Origin: Acidobacteriota bacterium | Lineage (GTDB): Bacteria; Acidobacteriota; Vicinamibacteria; Marinacidobacterales; Marinacidobacteraceae | Assembly (NCBI GenBank): GCA_022826195.1 | Contig: JAJDVI010000085.1 | Location: 1 to 64,000, forward strand | DNA: 64,000 nt | Direction of reading: 5' to 3' | Shown: in pieces, positions 26,579 to 35,316 of the stretch | Position numbering within the stretch: the stretch's first letter is position 1 | Layout of the letters: the number at the start of each line of letters is the position of its first letter | The notes under the pieces: model-generated | Databases searched by the model: none | Told to the model about the DNA's origin: nothing | The model's input: the letters and a program-made list of their open reading frames with translations, nothing else | Position numbers and translations under genes: made by a program

Positions 26579-27364
26579 GTGCCGAATCGCGCGCAGCAAC
26601 GCTTTCAGAACCGGGTCGCCATCGTGACCGGCGCCTCCAGCGGGATCGGGCGGGCCACCGCCCTGGCTCTCGGCGGCGAGGGCGCGAAGGTAACCGTCAC
26701 CGCCCGCCGGCCCGAGCGCCTCGGGGCATTGGCCCGCGAGATCGAGATGGCGGGCGGGGCGGCGCTGCCCCTGGCGGGCGACGTGACCGAAGCGGACTTC
26801 CGGTCACGGGTGGTGGAGGAGACGGTCGGGCGCTTCGGAGGGCTGGATCACCTCGTGAACTCGGCGGGGGTGATCGCGTTCGGCACCATCGAGAACACCG
26901 GCCTCGACGCCTGGCAGCGCATGTTCGCCCTGAACGTGGAGGCCGTCTTCGATCTGATGCGGCTCTCGGTGCCGCACCTGCTCGAGCGGAAGGGCAGCAT
27001 CGTCAACGTCTCGAGCGTCAACGGCATCCGCTCGTTCCCGGGAGTGCTCGCCTACAACTCGAGCAAGGCCGCCCTCGACCAGCTGACGCGCTGCTCGGCC
27101 CTCGAACTCGCCGCGAAGGGGGTGCGCGTCAACTCCGTGAACCCCGGAGTCACGCGGACCGAACTCCATCTGGCCGGCGGGCTCGACGACGACCGCTACG
27201 CGGCCTTCGTGGAGCACAGCAAGACGACGCATCCCATCGGCCGCATCGGCAAGCCGGAAGAGGTCGCCGACCTCGCGTTGTTCCTGCTGTCGGACGACGC
27301 GGGCTTCTGCACCGGGGTCACGATCCCGGTGGACGGCGGCCGGCACCTCACCTGCGCGCGGTAG
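26579..27364 (+). CDS. SDR-family NAD(P)-dependent oxidoreductase
   Basis: The protein (261 residues) has the Rossmann dinucleotide motif TGASSGIGRATAL near the N-terminus, the NSAG motif (LVNSAGVIAF), a catalytic Ser-Tyr-Lys set with Y159 and K163 (LAYNSSKAA), and the C-terminal VDGG. The start is GTG 26579 with GAGGAGA at 26567-26573; longer in-frame starts lack a ribosome site and homology. Substrate unknown. It is divergent from the glycosylase gene. Confidence 0.9.
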   Translation: MPNRAQQRFQNRVAIVTGASSGIGRATALALGGEGAKVTVTARRPERLGALAREIEMAGGAALPLAGDVTEADFRSRVVEETVGRFGGLDHLVNSAGVIAFGTIENTGLDAWQRMFALNVEAVFDLMRLSVPHLLERKGSIVNVSSVNGIRSFPGVLAYNSSKAALDQLTRCSALELAAKGVRVNSVNPGVTRTELHLAGGLDDDRYAAFVEHSKTTHPIGRIGKPEEVADLALFLLSDDAGFCTGVTIPVDGGRHLTCAR

Positions 27365-27497
27365 CCGGGCGGCGCGATCCTCGAGGCCTTCGCTTCTGCC
27401 GCCAGCGGGAATCGCATGAAACAAAATGGGAGGCCAATGCCCGTTTTGCTATGCAAAGTGGGGAATAAGCGTTCGCCGGCCGGATCTGCATCCTGCC

Positions 27498-27513
27498 GGG
27501 AGGACGCCCTCCC
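27498..27513. terminator. Hairpin between convergent SDR and receptor genes
   Basis: GGGAGG (27498-27503) and CCTCCC (27508-27513) enclose a 4-nt loop in the 179-bp gap between the SDR stop and the receptor stop. No T-run follows on either strand, so bidirectional terminator is only a suggestion. Nothing else was found in this gap. Confidence 0.35.
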
Positions 27514-27543
27514 GCGTGGGAAGGCGCCCTCGTGGCGCGACTT

Positions 27544-30500
27544 CTAGAAGCGGAGCGTTCCCCGGAGCAGCATCGTCCGGGCGTTCTGCCGGCTTCTGAG
27601 CTGGAGGAAGTTCGAGCTGAACGCGCGGTTCGCGGAGCTGTAGGTGAACTGGTTGTGGTTGTGGGCGTCGAGCAGGTTGAACATCTGCGCCGTGACTTCG
27701 AGCTGCGCGGGCCCGAGGTCCACGATCTTGCCGAGCGAGAGCCCGACCGTGTGCACGGTGGGCGCCTGCGGCTGGAGTTCGCCCCGGTCCGCGCCGACGA
27801 TGCGGTAGCGCGTGGAGAGCGGGTTCGTCTGGCCGTTGTTCGCCTGGCCCGGACCGTACTGGGTGACCTGCGGGTCGTCGGCGGCCAGCCGCGACAGTGG
27901 CGGGCCTGACCAGGGCCCGGCGTTCGCGGTGTAGCTGACGCCGCCGGTGACGTCGAAGGGCAACAGGTAGGTCAGCCCGCCGCGGACCGAGAACTGCCGC
28001 CAGGTCGGAGCGTAGGACAGCGCGTTGCTGCTGCGGAGCGAGTTGTGCTCGTTGTTGCCCCGCGGCATGTAGAGCGCCTTGTTGGAGTCGAACTTGTCGG
28101 GTTGGATGTAGCGCGCCGGGTCGTTCGGGTTCCAGTCGCCGCCGAAGCGCTGCCACTGCCGGTTGATGTTCAGGGTCGCGGACATTCGTTCGGTGCGCTT
28201 GGTGGTCGTGATCTCGAGCGCGGTATAGACGAGCTTGCTCCAGGAGTTGTTCGTCTGCTGGTACACGTTGCCGGCGTCGGGGTCCACGCGTCCGTACTGG
28301 AACTCGCCGCGGGGGAGCGTGGCGGGCGACGCGGCGGGCCAGAAGCCGTTCTGTTCGAGGAAGGCGTAGTTGTCGGTGTAGCGCCGGTGGACGACCGCGA
28401 TGTCCATCGCGAGCTGCCCCGGGAACTGCCGGCGGACGCCGCCGATGAACTCGTCCACGAACGGCTGCCCGATGTCGGGATCGAAGAGGACGGTCGGGGG
28501 CAGTCCGGCGACCGGCGGGGTGAAGACGCGGTGGTCGGGGATGCCGTCCCCGTCGTGGTCGTACTCGTTGTATTCGCCGATCGTCGAGCCCGAATGACTG
28601 AACGTGACCTGGTCGCGTCCGTTCACCTGTTCGTGGACCCGGCCGTAGTTGCCGCGCAGCACCGTGCGTCCGTCGCCGGTGACCAGGTAGGAGAACCCGG
28701 CGCGGGGGCCGAGCGCGAGGGTGTCCATCCGGTCGATGTCGAGGATGCCGTCGTGGCGCGTCACCCAGTCGGCGCGCAGGCCGAGGTTCAGGGTGAGGCG
28801 GTCGGTCGGCCGCCAGCCGTCCTGAAGATAGACCGCGATGTCGCTGTCCCGGGCGTCACGGACCAGCAGCTCGCTCGCGGGCGCCGTCTCGGTGCCGTTC
28901 CAGCGGCGCCGGTACCAGACGGTGCGCACCGCCTGGGAGAGGTCCGACACCTGGTTGCCGTTCGCGTCCACCGGTGCGTGCCACTCCTGCCGCCAGGCGC
29001 CCGCCGGCGAATAGAGCCGCGTCTCCTCGTAGAGGTTCCAGGGGGCGGCGTAGACGCCGACGCCGATCTCGTGCGAGCCGGCGAAGTCGTCCACGTAGTG
29101 CGTCAGGTCGCCCCGGAGCAGCAGCAGCCGCGTTGGCCGGACCTGGCCCTGGTTCCCGTTGGCGCCGCCGCCGCCGGTGCCGAGCGCCGCGATGCGCCCG
29201 CCGTCCCCGGTCGTGCCGGAGGGGTTCACGGTGAAGCCGTCGTGGATCTCCACGTAGAGCGGAATCGAGCCGAGTTGCGGTTGGGCGTCCTGCAGAACCT
29301 CGCTCGCCTTGTTGTTCCAGGAGGCGAGGAACTGTCCGGTCGTGTTCGCCCCGAAGACCGAGGTCAGCTTCGCGCCGAACAGGTCGCCGCCCGTCTTCAC
29401 CGTGAACCGCGGGGCGATGTCGTACTCCCGGTTCGAGGTGTTTTCGAGCTGGTCGCGCTGGTAGTAGGCGGAGAACTCGTGGCTCGGGTTCAGCCGCGCG
29501 GTCAGCTTGACGTAGGGCTGATGGCTCTGGGTGGTGTTCGGGAACGCGCTGTAGGTCGGCGCGTTGCCGAGTCCGCTGGCGAGCGCGATTCCGGAGAGCT
29601 GGGTGAGCCGGTCCACGTCCACCGCGCTCCGGCTGATCCGCGCCGCAAGGTCGGCGTAGCGGTAGGTGGCGAAGAACCACGCCCGGTCGCGCAGGATCGG
29701 CCCGCCGGCGGAGAAGTCGGCCTGCCGGACGAGGTGCGCGGTCGGGGTTCCCGCGCCCGCCACCACGTTGTCGGGCGGGTTGTACACGCCGAGCGCCTCG
29801 AACTGCGCCAGTTCGGAGGCGAACGGGCTGAAGTGGTCCGGGAGCTCGTTGTCGCCGAAGAACCCGCCGAGCCCGTCGTCGTCTCCGGTGCCCCAGTCGT
29901 ACTCCTGGTGGTCGTAGGAGGCCGAGGCGGAGATGTCGTTGCCGCCGCTCCTGGTGACGATGTTGATGATGAGTCCGGTGCCGAGCGGATCCTTCGCTTC
30001 GGCGCCGCCGGTCTTCACCGAGGCGTCCTCGATCACGTCGGAGCCCATGCCGACGTAGGTGACCTGGGCGTCCTGGTAGCCCGCGGCCGCCATGCCTTCG
30101 AGCTGGATGACGTGGGCGAAGTGCTCGGTGGCGTGCCCGAAGTACACCATCCGGCCCGAACCGTCATCGAAGGGCCGGGCGTTGACCCCGGGGGTCATCT
30201 CGAGGAAGTCGCTCCAGTTGCCGCGCGCCTGGATCGGCAGGTCGCGCTGGAAGTCGCCCTCGATGGTCAGGATGTTGCCGGGGCGGGCGATCTCGAGCAT
30301 CGGGGTCTCGGCGGTGACCGTGATGGTCTCCTCGAGTTCGCTGATGGACATCACCACGTCCACGCCGATGTTCGTGCTGGCGCGGACGACGACGCCCTCC
30401 TGCCGGTAGGTGGCGAACCCCTGGAGCGAGGCCTCGATGGTGAAGGCGCCCACCGGGAGGTTCAGCAGCCGGTAGGCGCCCTGGCTGTCGGTGACGGCGA

Positions 30501-30672
30501 CCTCGGGGGCGATCAGCGCCGGGCTGGTGGCGGTGATCGTCACGCCGGGGAGGACGCCGCCCGAGTTGTCGGTGACCGTGCCGCGGATGCTGGAATCGCC
30601 GCCCTGGCCCAGCGCCACGGCCGGGACGGCGAGGGACGCTGCGAGCAGCAGCGCAGGTATGGACTTTCGCAT
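27544..30672 (-). CDS. Oar-like TonB-dependent receptor with carboxypeptidase-regulatory domain
   Basis: A 1,042-residue outer membrane receptor. A signal peptide (RKSIPALLLAASLAVPAVALG) is followed by a CarboxypepD_reg-like domain, residues about 25-110 (IRGTVTDNSGGVLPGVTITA). Next comes a plug domain ending near LEMTPGVNARPF, then a long beta-barrel finishing TMLLRGTLRF, with the terminal Phe needed for membrane insertion. Such receptors import large substrates or anchor surface proteins, and are expanded in Acidobacteriota, Gemmatimonadota and Myxococcota. ATG 30672 has AAGGAG just upstream. A hairpin lies in the leader. Confidence 0.92.
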   Translation of the reverse strand: MRKSIPALLLAASLAVPAVALGQGGDSSIRGTVTDNSGGVLPGVTITATSPALIAPEVAVTDSQGAYRLLNLPVGAFTIEASLQGFATYRQEGVVVRASTNIGVDVVMSISELEETITVTAETPMLEIARPGNILTIEGDFQRDLPIQARGNWSDFLEMTPGVNARPFDDGSGRMVYFGHATEHFAHVIQLEGMAAAGYQDAQVTYVGMGSDVIEDASVKTGGAEAKDPLGTGLIINIVTRSGGNDISASASYDHQEYDWGTGDDDGLGGFFGDNELPDHFSPFASELAQFEALGVYNPPDNVVAGAGTPTAHLVRQADFSAGGPILRDRAWFFATYRYADLAARISRSAVDVDRLTQLSGIALASGLGNAPTYSAFPNTTQSHQPYVKLTARLNPSHEFSAYYQRDQLENTSNREYDIAPRFTVKTGGDLFGAKLTSVFGANTTGQFLASWNNKASEVLQDAQPQLGSIPLYVEIHDGFTVNPSGTTGDGGRIAALGTGGGGANGNQGQVRPTRLLLLRGDLTHYVDDFAGSHEIGVGVYAAPWNLYEETRLYSPAGAWRQEWHAPVDANGNQVSDLSQAVRTVWYRRRWNGTETAPASELLVRDARDSDIAVYLQDGWRPTDRLTLNLGLRADWVTRHDGILDIDRMDTLALGPRAGFSYLVTGDGRTVLRGNYGRVHEQVNGRDQVTFSHSGSTIGEYNEYDHDGDGIPDHRVFTPPVAGLPPTVLFDPDIGQPFVDEFIGGVRRQFPGQLAMDIAVVHRRYTDNYAFLEQNGFWPAASPATLPRGEFQYGRVDPDAGNVYQQTNNSWSKLVYTALEITTTKRTERMSATLNINRQWQRFGGDWNPNDPARYIQPDKFDSNKALYMPRGNNEHNSLRSSNALSYAPTWRQFSVRGGLTYLLPFDVTGGVSYTANAGPWSGPPLSRLAADDPQVTQYGPGQANNGQTNPLSTRYRIVGADRGELQPQAPTVHTVGLSLGKIVDLGPAQLEVTAQMFNLLDAHNHNQFTYSSANRAFSSNFLQLRSRQNARTMLLRGTLRF

Positions 30673-30712
30673 GGTTTCTCCTTTTTGAAGTTGCGGAGTT
30701 CCTGTCTGGCGG

Positions 30713-30734
30713 CGCCGGACGATTCCGTCCGGCG
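30713..30734 (-). promoter_or_regulatory. Leader hairpin upstream of the TonB-dependent receptor
   Basis: A perfect 9-bp stem (CGCCGGACG / CGTCCGGCG) with a 4-nt loop starts about 40 bases ahead of the receptor ATG. The 460-bp gap 30673-31132 otherwise holds only an AT-richer patch near 30888-30905 that could include the promoter. Function of the hairpin is unknown; transcript stabilisation or attenuation are possible. Confidence 0.4.
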
Positions 30735-31132
30735 GACGCCGCGCAAGAAAATGCAACTCCGTGGCCGCGCGTCCGAGCGCGGCCGGAGAGTCGCCCGGAG
30801 TCACTGCTTCCAAGGGCGCCGCCGCTCGCTGCGATACCGGCTCCGCTGGCCCCGATCCGCGGTCTCCAAGAAAACGGAGAAGCCGATTGTTGGATAAACC
30901 AAACTCCCCCGTCCCGCCTTCAATGTTCCGGACCGCCCGGGTCGGATTCGTGGAGGGAATGCCGGGAGTCGCAGAAGCCCCGGCTTTGCCGCCGCGGCCG
31001 CGTCCCGGCCTCGCAATCCGGCCGGCCGGAAGAGTCAGCTACCGGACATGGCCCGCGGCCCCCGGGACCGGCGTCGCCGCCGGCGGCTACCGTTCTAGCG
31101 GCGGCAGCCCCGATCGGGCGACGGCGGGCGCG

Positions 31133-32011
31133 TCAGGGGTTCCGGACCACGCGCAGGCTGACGTGGTCGCTGCGGTACACCGGCGGGTCGGCGAGGAACC
31201 GGAACGAGCAGGTCGCCCGGTCCGGGTTCACGTTCCAGCCCCCGCCGCGGAGGACGCGCTCGTTGCCGGAGGCGGGTCCCTGGGGATCCACCACCGGGGA
31301 CTCCGGCCGCCGCACCTGGGCGGCGTAGTAGTCGGCGGAGGAGTAGTCCTGGACCCATTCCCAGTTGTTGCCGAGCATGTCGTGGAGCCCGAAGGGGTTC
31401 GCCGGGTAGCGGTCGATCGGGGTGATCAGGGTGTGTTCGTCCCGGGGCCAGGGGGCGCCCCCCGGACGCCAGGCGCCCGCGGTGTTCACGTTCGTCTGGT
31501 CGAAGTCGTCGCCCCACCAGTAGGTCGTCTGCGTGCCGCCGCGGCACGCGTACTCCCACTCGGCCTCGGTGGGGAGCCGCCAGGCCTGGCCGGTCTGCCG
31601 GCTGAGCCAGCGCGTGTAGGCGACGCCGTCGTTCCAGCTCACCTGGACCACGGGGTACCGGTCGGGTTCCGTGACCGTCGAGCCCGGTCCGTGGGGTTCC
31701 TTCCAGGTGAAGCCCGGGGAGTAGACGAAGCGGCCGTCCCGGAGGATCCGGCCGGTGCCGAACTTCTCCGCCTCGGTCTCGTAGCCGGTGTCCTCGACGA
31801 AGGCGGCGAACTCGGCGTGGGTGACCTCGTACTTCGAGATCCAGAAGTCCGAGACCTGGACGGCGTGGATCGGCTTCTCCTGGGGCGGGCCGGCCTGGGA
31901 GCCCATGAAGAAGACGCCGCCTTTGATTTCCACCATCTCGGGCATGGGGATGTCCTGGGCGGGGGCGGTGGTGGCGAGGAGGAGGGTGAGGAAGGCGGTT
32001 GGGAGTTTCAT
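31133..32011 (-). CDS. SUMF1 / formylglycine-generating-enzyme-fold secreted protein
   Basis: The 292-residue protein has a signal peptide (MKLPTAFLTLLLATTAPAQ) and the FGE-sulfatase fold: VEIKGGVFFMGSQ, FWISKYEVTHAEFAAFVED, VSWNDGVAYTRWLS, RLPTEAEWEYACRGG, and WEWVQDYSS, ending RVLRGGGWNVNPDRATCSFRF-like sequence split here as RVLRGGGW and CSFRF. The two copper-binding cysteines of true formylglycine-generating enzymes are not both evident, so a catalytic role in sulfatase maturation is doubtful. It ends the cstA-amidohydrolase-GGT operon after a 98-bp gap that holds a dispersed repeat. Confidence 0.85.
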   Translation of the reverse strand: MKLPTAFLTLLLATTAPAQDIPMPEMVEIKGGVFFMGSQAGPPQEKPIHAVQVSDFWISKYEVTHAEFAAFVEDTGYETEAEKFGTGRILRDGRFVYSPGFTWKEPHGPGSTVTEPDRYPVVQVSWNDGVAYTRWLSRQTGQAWRLPTEAEWEYACRGGTQTTYWWGDDFDQTNVNTAGAWRPGGAPWPRDEHTLITPIDRYPANPFGLHDMLGNNWEWVQDYSSADYYAAQVRRPESPVVDPQGPASGNERVLRGGGWNVNPDRATCSFRFLADPPVYRSDHVSLRVVRNP

Positions 32012-32045
32012 GGGTGGGGGTGAAAGGCCATCGTTCTGGATTGGC

Positions 32046-32106
32046 GTTGCGACGTGCGCGGTGCGGAGCACCGCGCGTGCCGGTCTGGAGACCGGCGTTC
32101 CAGGCG
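32046..32106 (+). repeat. Dispersed palindromic repeat, copy 3 (near complete)
   Basis: Two hairpins in order: GTGCGGAGCAC with flanking GCGC, then GCCGGTCTGGAGACCGGC, followed by GTTCC. It fills the gap between the GGT stop (32110) and the SUMF1-domain gene start, upstream of the latter on the transcribed strand. Confidence 0.85.
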
Positions 32107-32109
32107 CCA

Positions 32110-33954
32110 TCAGTAGCCGATGGCGTAGGCGGCGCGGCGGGGGTCGGCGCCCGCCGTCATGGTGCCGGCCGCGAGATCCATGAGGATGCCGTTGTTGCTG
32201 CCGAGGGCGTAGCCGCCGGTGAGTTCGGCCCGGTGGCCCATCCCGAGGAGCGCCTCGACCACTCCCGGCGTCACCCGGTTCTCCACCCGCACCAGGATGT
32301 CGGCGCCCGGGCTGTAGAAGTTGGGGTCGGCGAACAGGCTGAGCCGCGGGGCGGCCACCGCCTCCTGGATGTTCAGGCCGAAGTCGAGGATGTTCAGCAG
32401 CACCTGGAACTGGGTCTGGCCGATGGTCTCGCCGCCGGGCGTCCCCAGCGCGAGCAGGAACTCGCCGTCCTTCAGGACGATGATCGGCGAGTTGTTCAGG
32501 ATCGGGATCTGGCCGCCGCGGGCGTAGTTCGGGTGGTCCGGATGCGGGGCGGTGGAGCCGATCCGGGTTCCGTTGTTGAAGGTGAGGCCGGTGCCTCCGA
32601 CCACTACCGCGGTGCCGAACATGCCGCCGTGCGTCGGGGTGCAGGCCACCGCGTTGCCGGCCGCGTCCACCACCGAGAAGCTGGTGGTGCTGCCGGCGAA
32701 GGACCGGCTGGCTGCCGGGTCCGACGCGGAAAGGACACCGGGCGCCGCATCCGTGGCGGTAGCGCCGGGTGGGACGCCGCCTTCGGGGTAGGCGATCGCG
32801 GTCCGCTCGTTCATGAGGGCGCGCCGCGTCTCGGCGTACTCCTTGGAGAGGAGTCCCTCGAGCGGGACCTCGAACTTCGCCTGATCCGCGACGTAGCGGT
32901 AGACGTCGGACTTGGCGACCTTGATCGACTCGATCACGAGATGGAGCGTCTCGGCCGAATTCTGGCCCAGTGCGGCGATGTCGAAGCCCTCGATCAGGTT
33001 GAGCTGCATCAGTACTTCCATGCCGCCCCGCGAGGTCGGCGGGCTGGAGTAGACGTCGTATCCCCGGTAGTTGGTGTGGAGGGGCTCCTTCCACATGGGC
33101 TCGTAGGCGGCGAAGTCCTCGAGCGTGAACGGGCCGTCGTTCTCCGCGTAGAAGCGGGCCATCTCCTCGGCGATGTCTCCGCGGTAGAAGCGGTCGAAGG
33201 CGGCGTCGAGGGCTTCCGAGCGGCCCTGTCCGGCGCGCCGGGCCGCCTGCTCCGCCTCGACGAGTTTCTCGAGCGTCCGGGCGAGGTCGGGCATCTTGAA
33301 GAGCTCGCCCGTCTCCGGCACGCGGCCCTCGGGCAGGAACATCCGCACGCTGGTAGGGAAGCGCTCGAAGTCCTCCCGCGAGAGTGCGATCGCCCGTGAC
33401 ACCGACTCCTCGATGGGATGGCCGTTCTTCGCGTAGTCGATCGCGGGCGCCAGCACCTCTTCGAGGCTCATGGTGCCGTGGCGGTCGAGCATCGAGATCC
33501 AGGCGCCGAAGAGGCCCGGAACGACTCCGGCGTTGATGCCCTTGTTCAGCTGGTCGGGAGTGAGGTCCTGGGCGCGGAGCGCACCCGGCGCCGCGCCGGT
33601 GGCGCTCAGGGAGTGGACCGTCCCGGCCACCTGGTCGAAGTAGGTCAGGAAGCCGTTCCCCGCCGCGCCGGACATCTGGGGGCGGACGACGTTCAGGACT
33701 GCGAGCACCGCGACCGAGGCGTCGATCGCGTTGCCGCCCTTCATCAGGGTCTGGATGCCCGCCATGGTCGCCAGCGGGTGCCCCGCGGTCACCAGGCCGT
33801 GGACCCCCGGCACCACCGGGCGGTCCTGGCTCCGCATCTCGCCGACCCGGATGGGGTGGGCGCTCTCCTGGGCGATGGACGGCGCCGCGAGGCTCACCGA
33901 CAGAGCTGCCGCGAGGAGCGGCAGCGGGACGCTTCGAAACCGGAAACTGTTCAT
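32110..33954 (-). CDS. ggt: Gamma-glutamyltransferase
   Basis: The 614-residue, signal-peptide-bearing Ntn hydrolase is cleaved into two subunits. The autocatalytic and nucleophilic Thr is T423 in GSTTSFSVVDAAGNAVACT; the second position reads TTS rather than the common TTH. Large-subunit landmarks include ASVAVLAVLNVVRPQMSGAAG. The enzyme hydrolyses glutathione and gamma-glutamyl peptides in the periplasm. It follows the amidohydrolase by 20 bp with an AGGAG site before ATG 33954. Its operon partners suggest extracellular peptide or glutathione scavenging. Confidence 0.93.
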   Translation of the reverse strand: MNSFRFRSVPLPLLAAALSVSLAAPSIAQESAHPIRVGEMRSQDRPVVPGVHGLVTAGHPLATMAGIQTLMKGGNAIDASVAVLAVLNVVRPQMSGAAGNGFLTYFDQVAGTVHSLSATGAAPGALRAQDLTPDQLNKGINAGVVPGLFGAWISMLDRHGTMSLEEVLAPAIDYAKNGHPIEESVSRAIALSREDFERFPTSVRMFLPEGRVPETGELFKMPDLARTLEKLVEAEQAARRAGQGRSEALDAAFDRFYRGDIAEEMARFYAENDGPFTLEDFAAYEPMWKEPLHTNYRGYDVYSSPPTSRGGMEVLMQLNLIEGFDIAALGQNSAETLHLVIESIKVAKSDVYRYVADQAKFEVPLEGLLSKEYAETRRALMNERTAIAYPEGGVPPGATATDAAPGVLSASDPAASRSFAGSTTSFSVVDAAGNAVACTPTHGGMFGTAVVVGGTGLTFNNGTRIGSTAPHPDHPNYARGGQIPILNNSPIIVLKDGEFLLALGTPGGETIGQTQFQVLLNILDFGLNIQEAVAAPRLSLFADPNFYSPGADILVRVENRVTPGVVEALLGMGHRAELTGGYALGSNNGILMDLAAGTMTAGADPRRAAYAIGY

Positions 33955-33974
33955 GGTTGTCTCCTCACCGGCGG

Positions 33975-35303
33975 CTAGTCCCGCCGGTACACCTTGCCGT
34001 CCTTGACCACCAGTACGGGGTCGTCCAGCGCCGTGATACTGAACCGCGGGTCCCCTCTGAGCACCACGATGTCGGCGATCTTGCCAGCCTCGATGGTGCC
34101 CAGATCGTTCGCCAGTCCGAGGATCCGGGCGTTGATCCGGGTCGCCGCCACGATGGCCTCCATGGGCGTCATGCCCAGGTCGACGTGGGCCTTGAGCTCC
34201 CGCCAGAGGGCCTCGGTATGGAAGTTCATCGGCGTCCCGGAATCGGTCCCCATGCCCATCACCGCTCCGGCCTCGATCCACTGTCCGAGGGAGGCGTCGC
34301 CGAAGAACATCTGGCGGGCGGTTGTCTGGAAGTAGGGAAGCGTGTGGAAGTTCTCGAAGCTGCGCTGCAGTTCGTCGTACATGGCCGCCGGCAGGTCCTC
34401 CCGGAGCCGCGGGTCCTGGAGCCGCTCCGGAAACTCCACGGTGGCCGGGAACACCCACACCCGGTGGGCGCCGGTGATCACCACGGGACGGCCCGCGACC
34501 ACGATGTCGCGCAGCAGGTCTTCCTCGTAGGGCGGCGTGCCCGCCGATCCCGCGTGGGTGAGGACGTCGATGCCCGCCTCCAGGGCGTTCCGGACATCGT
34601 CCGGCGCGTAGACATGCGCGTGGACCCGCAGTCCGTGGCGGTGCGCGGTGTCGGCGACCGCCTGGTAGTCCTCGCGGGTGAGCCCGACCCAGGCCTTGAT
34701 GACGTCCACGCCCGCTTCCGCGAGCCGCTCGACCGCGGCCGAAGCCTCTTCCGGTGAGCCGATGCCGATCTGGTAGTTCTCGGGCCAGAAACTCACCCGG
34801 CGGGTGATCCACGGGCCGGCCATCAGCAGGCGGGCGCCGGGGACCTCGCCGCGGGCGATGCGGTCGCGCACCGCGAGGCTGGCTTCGAGCGGCGCCCCGA
34901 GGTCCACCGCGGTGGTCACCCCGGCGAGCAGGAGCTGCTTCGCCGAGATTTCCATGACGTCCTCGATGTCCACGCCCTCCTCGTCGATCCAGGAGAACCA
35001 GCGGCCGTACTCGCCGTGGCCGAGGACCGCGAGGTGGGCGTGGAGGTCCATCATCCCCGGGATCATCACCCGCCCGCTGGTGTCCACGACCTCGGTGTCC
35101 GGCGGAATCTCCACTTCCGCGGCCCGGCCCACCGCGACGATGCGGTCGCCCTCGATCAGCACCGCGGCGTGGTGCAGCGGGGGCACGTCGTAGCCGTCGA
35201 GCAGCATGCCGCCGACCAGCGCCAACCGGTCCTGCGCCGCAGCGCTGGCCGCGAGCAGCAGCGCGGCGATCAGGTGGAAGCCGGACCGGATCGGCGAGGG
35301 CAT
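33975..35303 (-). CDS. Secreted metal-dependent amidohydrolase (imidazolonepropionase-like)
   Basis: This 442-residue periplasmic enzyme has a signal peptide ending SAAAQD. The metal-site motifs are in order: MDLHAHLAV, the carboxylated-Lys candidate in VDVIKAWVG, the His pair in RVHAHVYAPD and VLTHAGS, and the Asp in GMGTDSGTP. It would cleave cyclic amides, N-acyl amino acids or dipeptides, like the Xaa-Pro and prolidase-type amidohydrolases. It lies 13 bp after cstA and 20 bp before ggt in one operon. Confidence 0.88.
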   Translation of the reverse strand: MPSPIRSGFHLIAALLLAASAAAQDRLALVGGMLLDGYDVPPLHHAAVLIEGDRIVAVGRAAEVEIPPDTEVVDTSGRVMIPGMMDLHAHLAVLGHGEYGRWFSWIDEEGVDIEDVMEISAKQLLLAGVTTAVDLGAPLEASLAVRDRIARGEVPGARLLMAGPWITRRVSFWPENYQIGIGSPEEASAAVERLAEAGVDVIKAWVGLTREDYQAVADTAHRHGLRVHAHVYAPDDVRNALEAGIDVLTHAGSAGTPPYEEDLLRDIVVAGRPVVITGAHRVWVFPATVEFPERLQDPRLREDLPAAMYDELQRSFENFHTLPYFQTTARQMFFGDASLGQWIEAGAVMGMGTDSGTPMNFHTEALWRELKAHVDLGMTPMEAIVAATRINARILGLANDLGTIEAGKIADIVVLRGDPRFSITALDDPVLVVKDGKVYRRD

Positions 35304-35316
35304 GCCCCTTCCGTGA

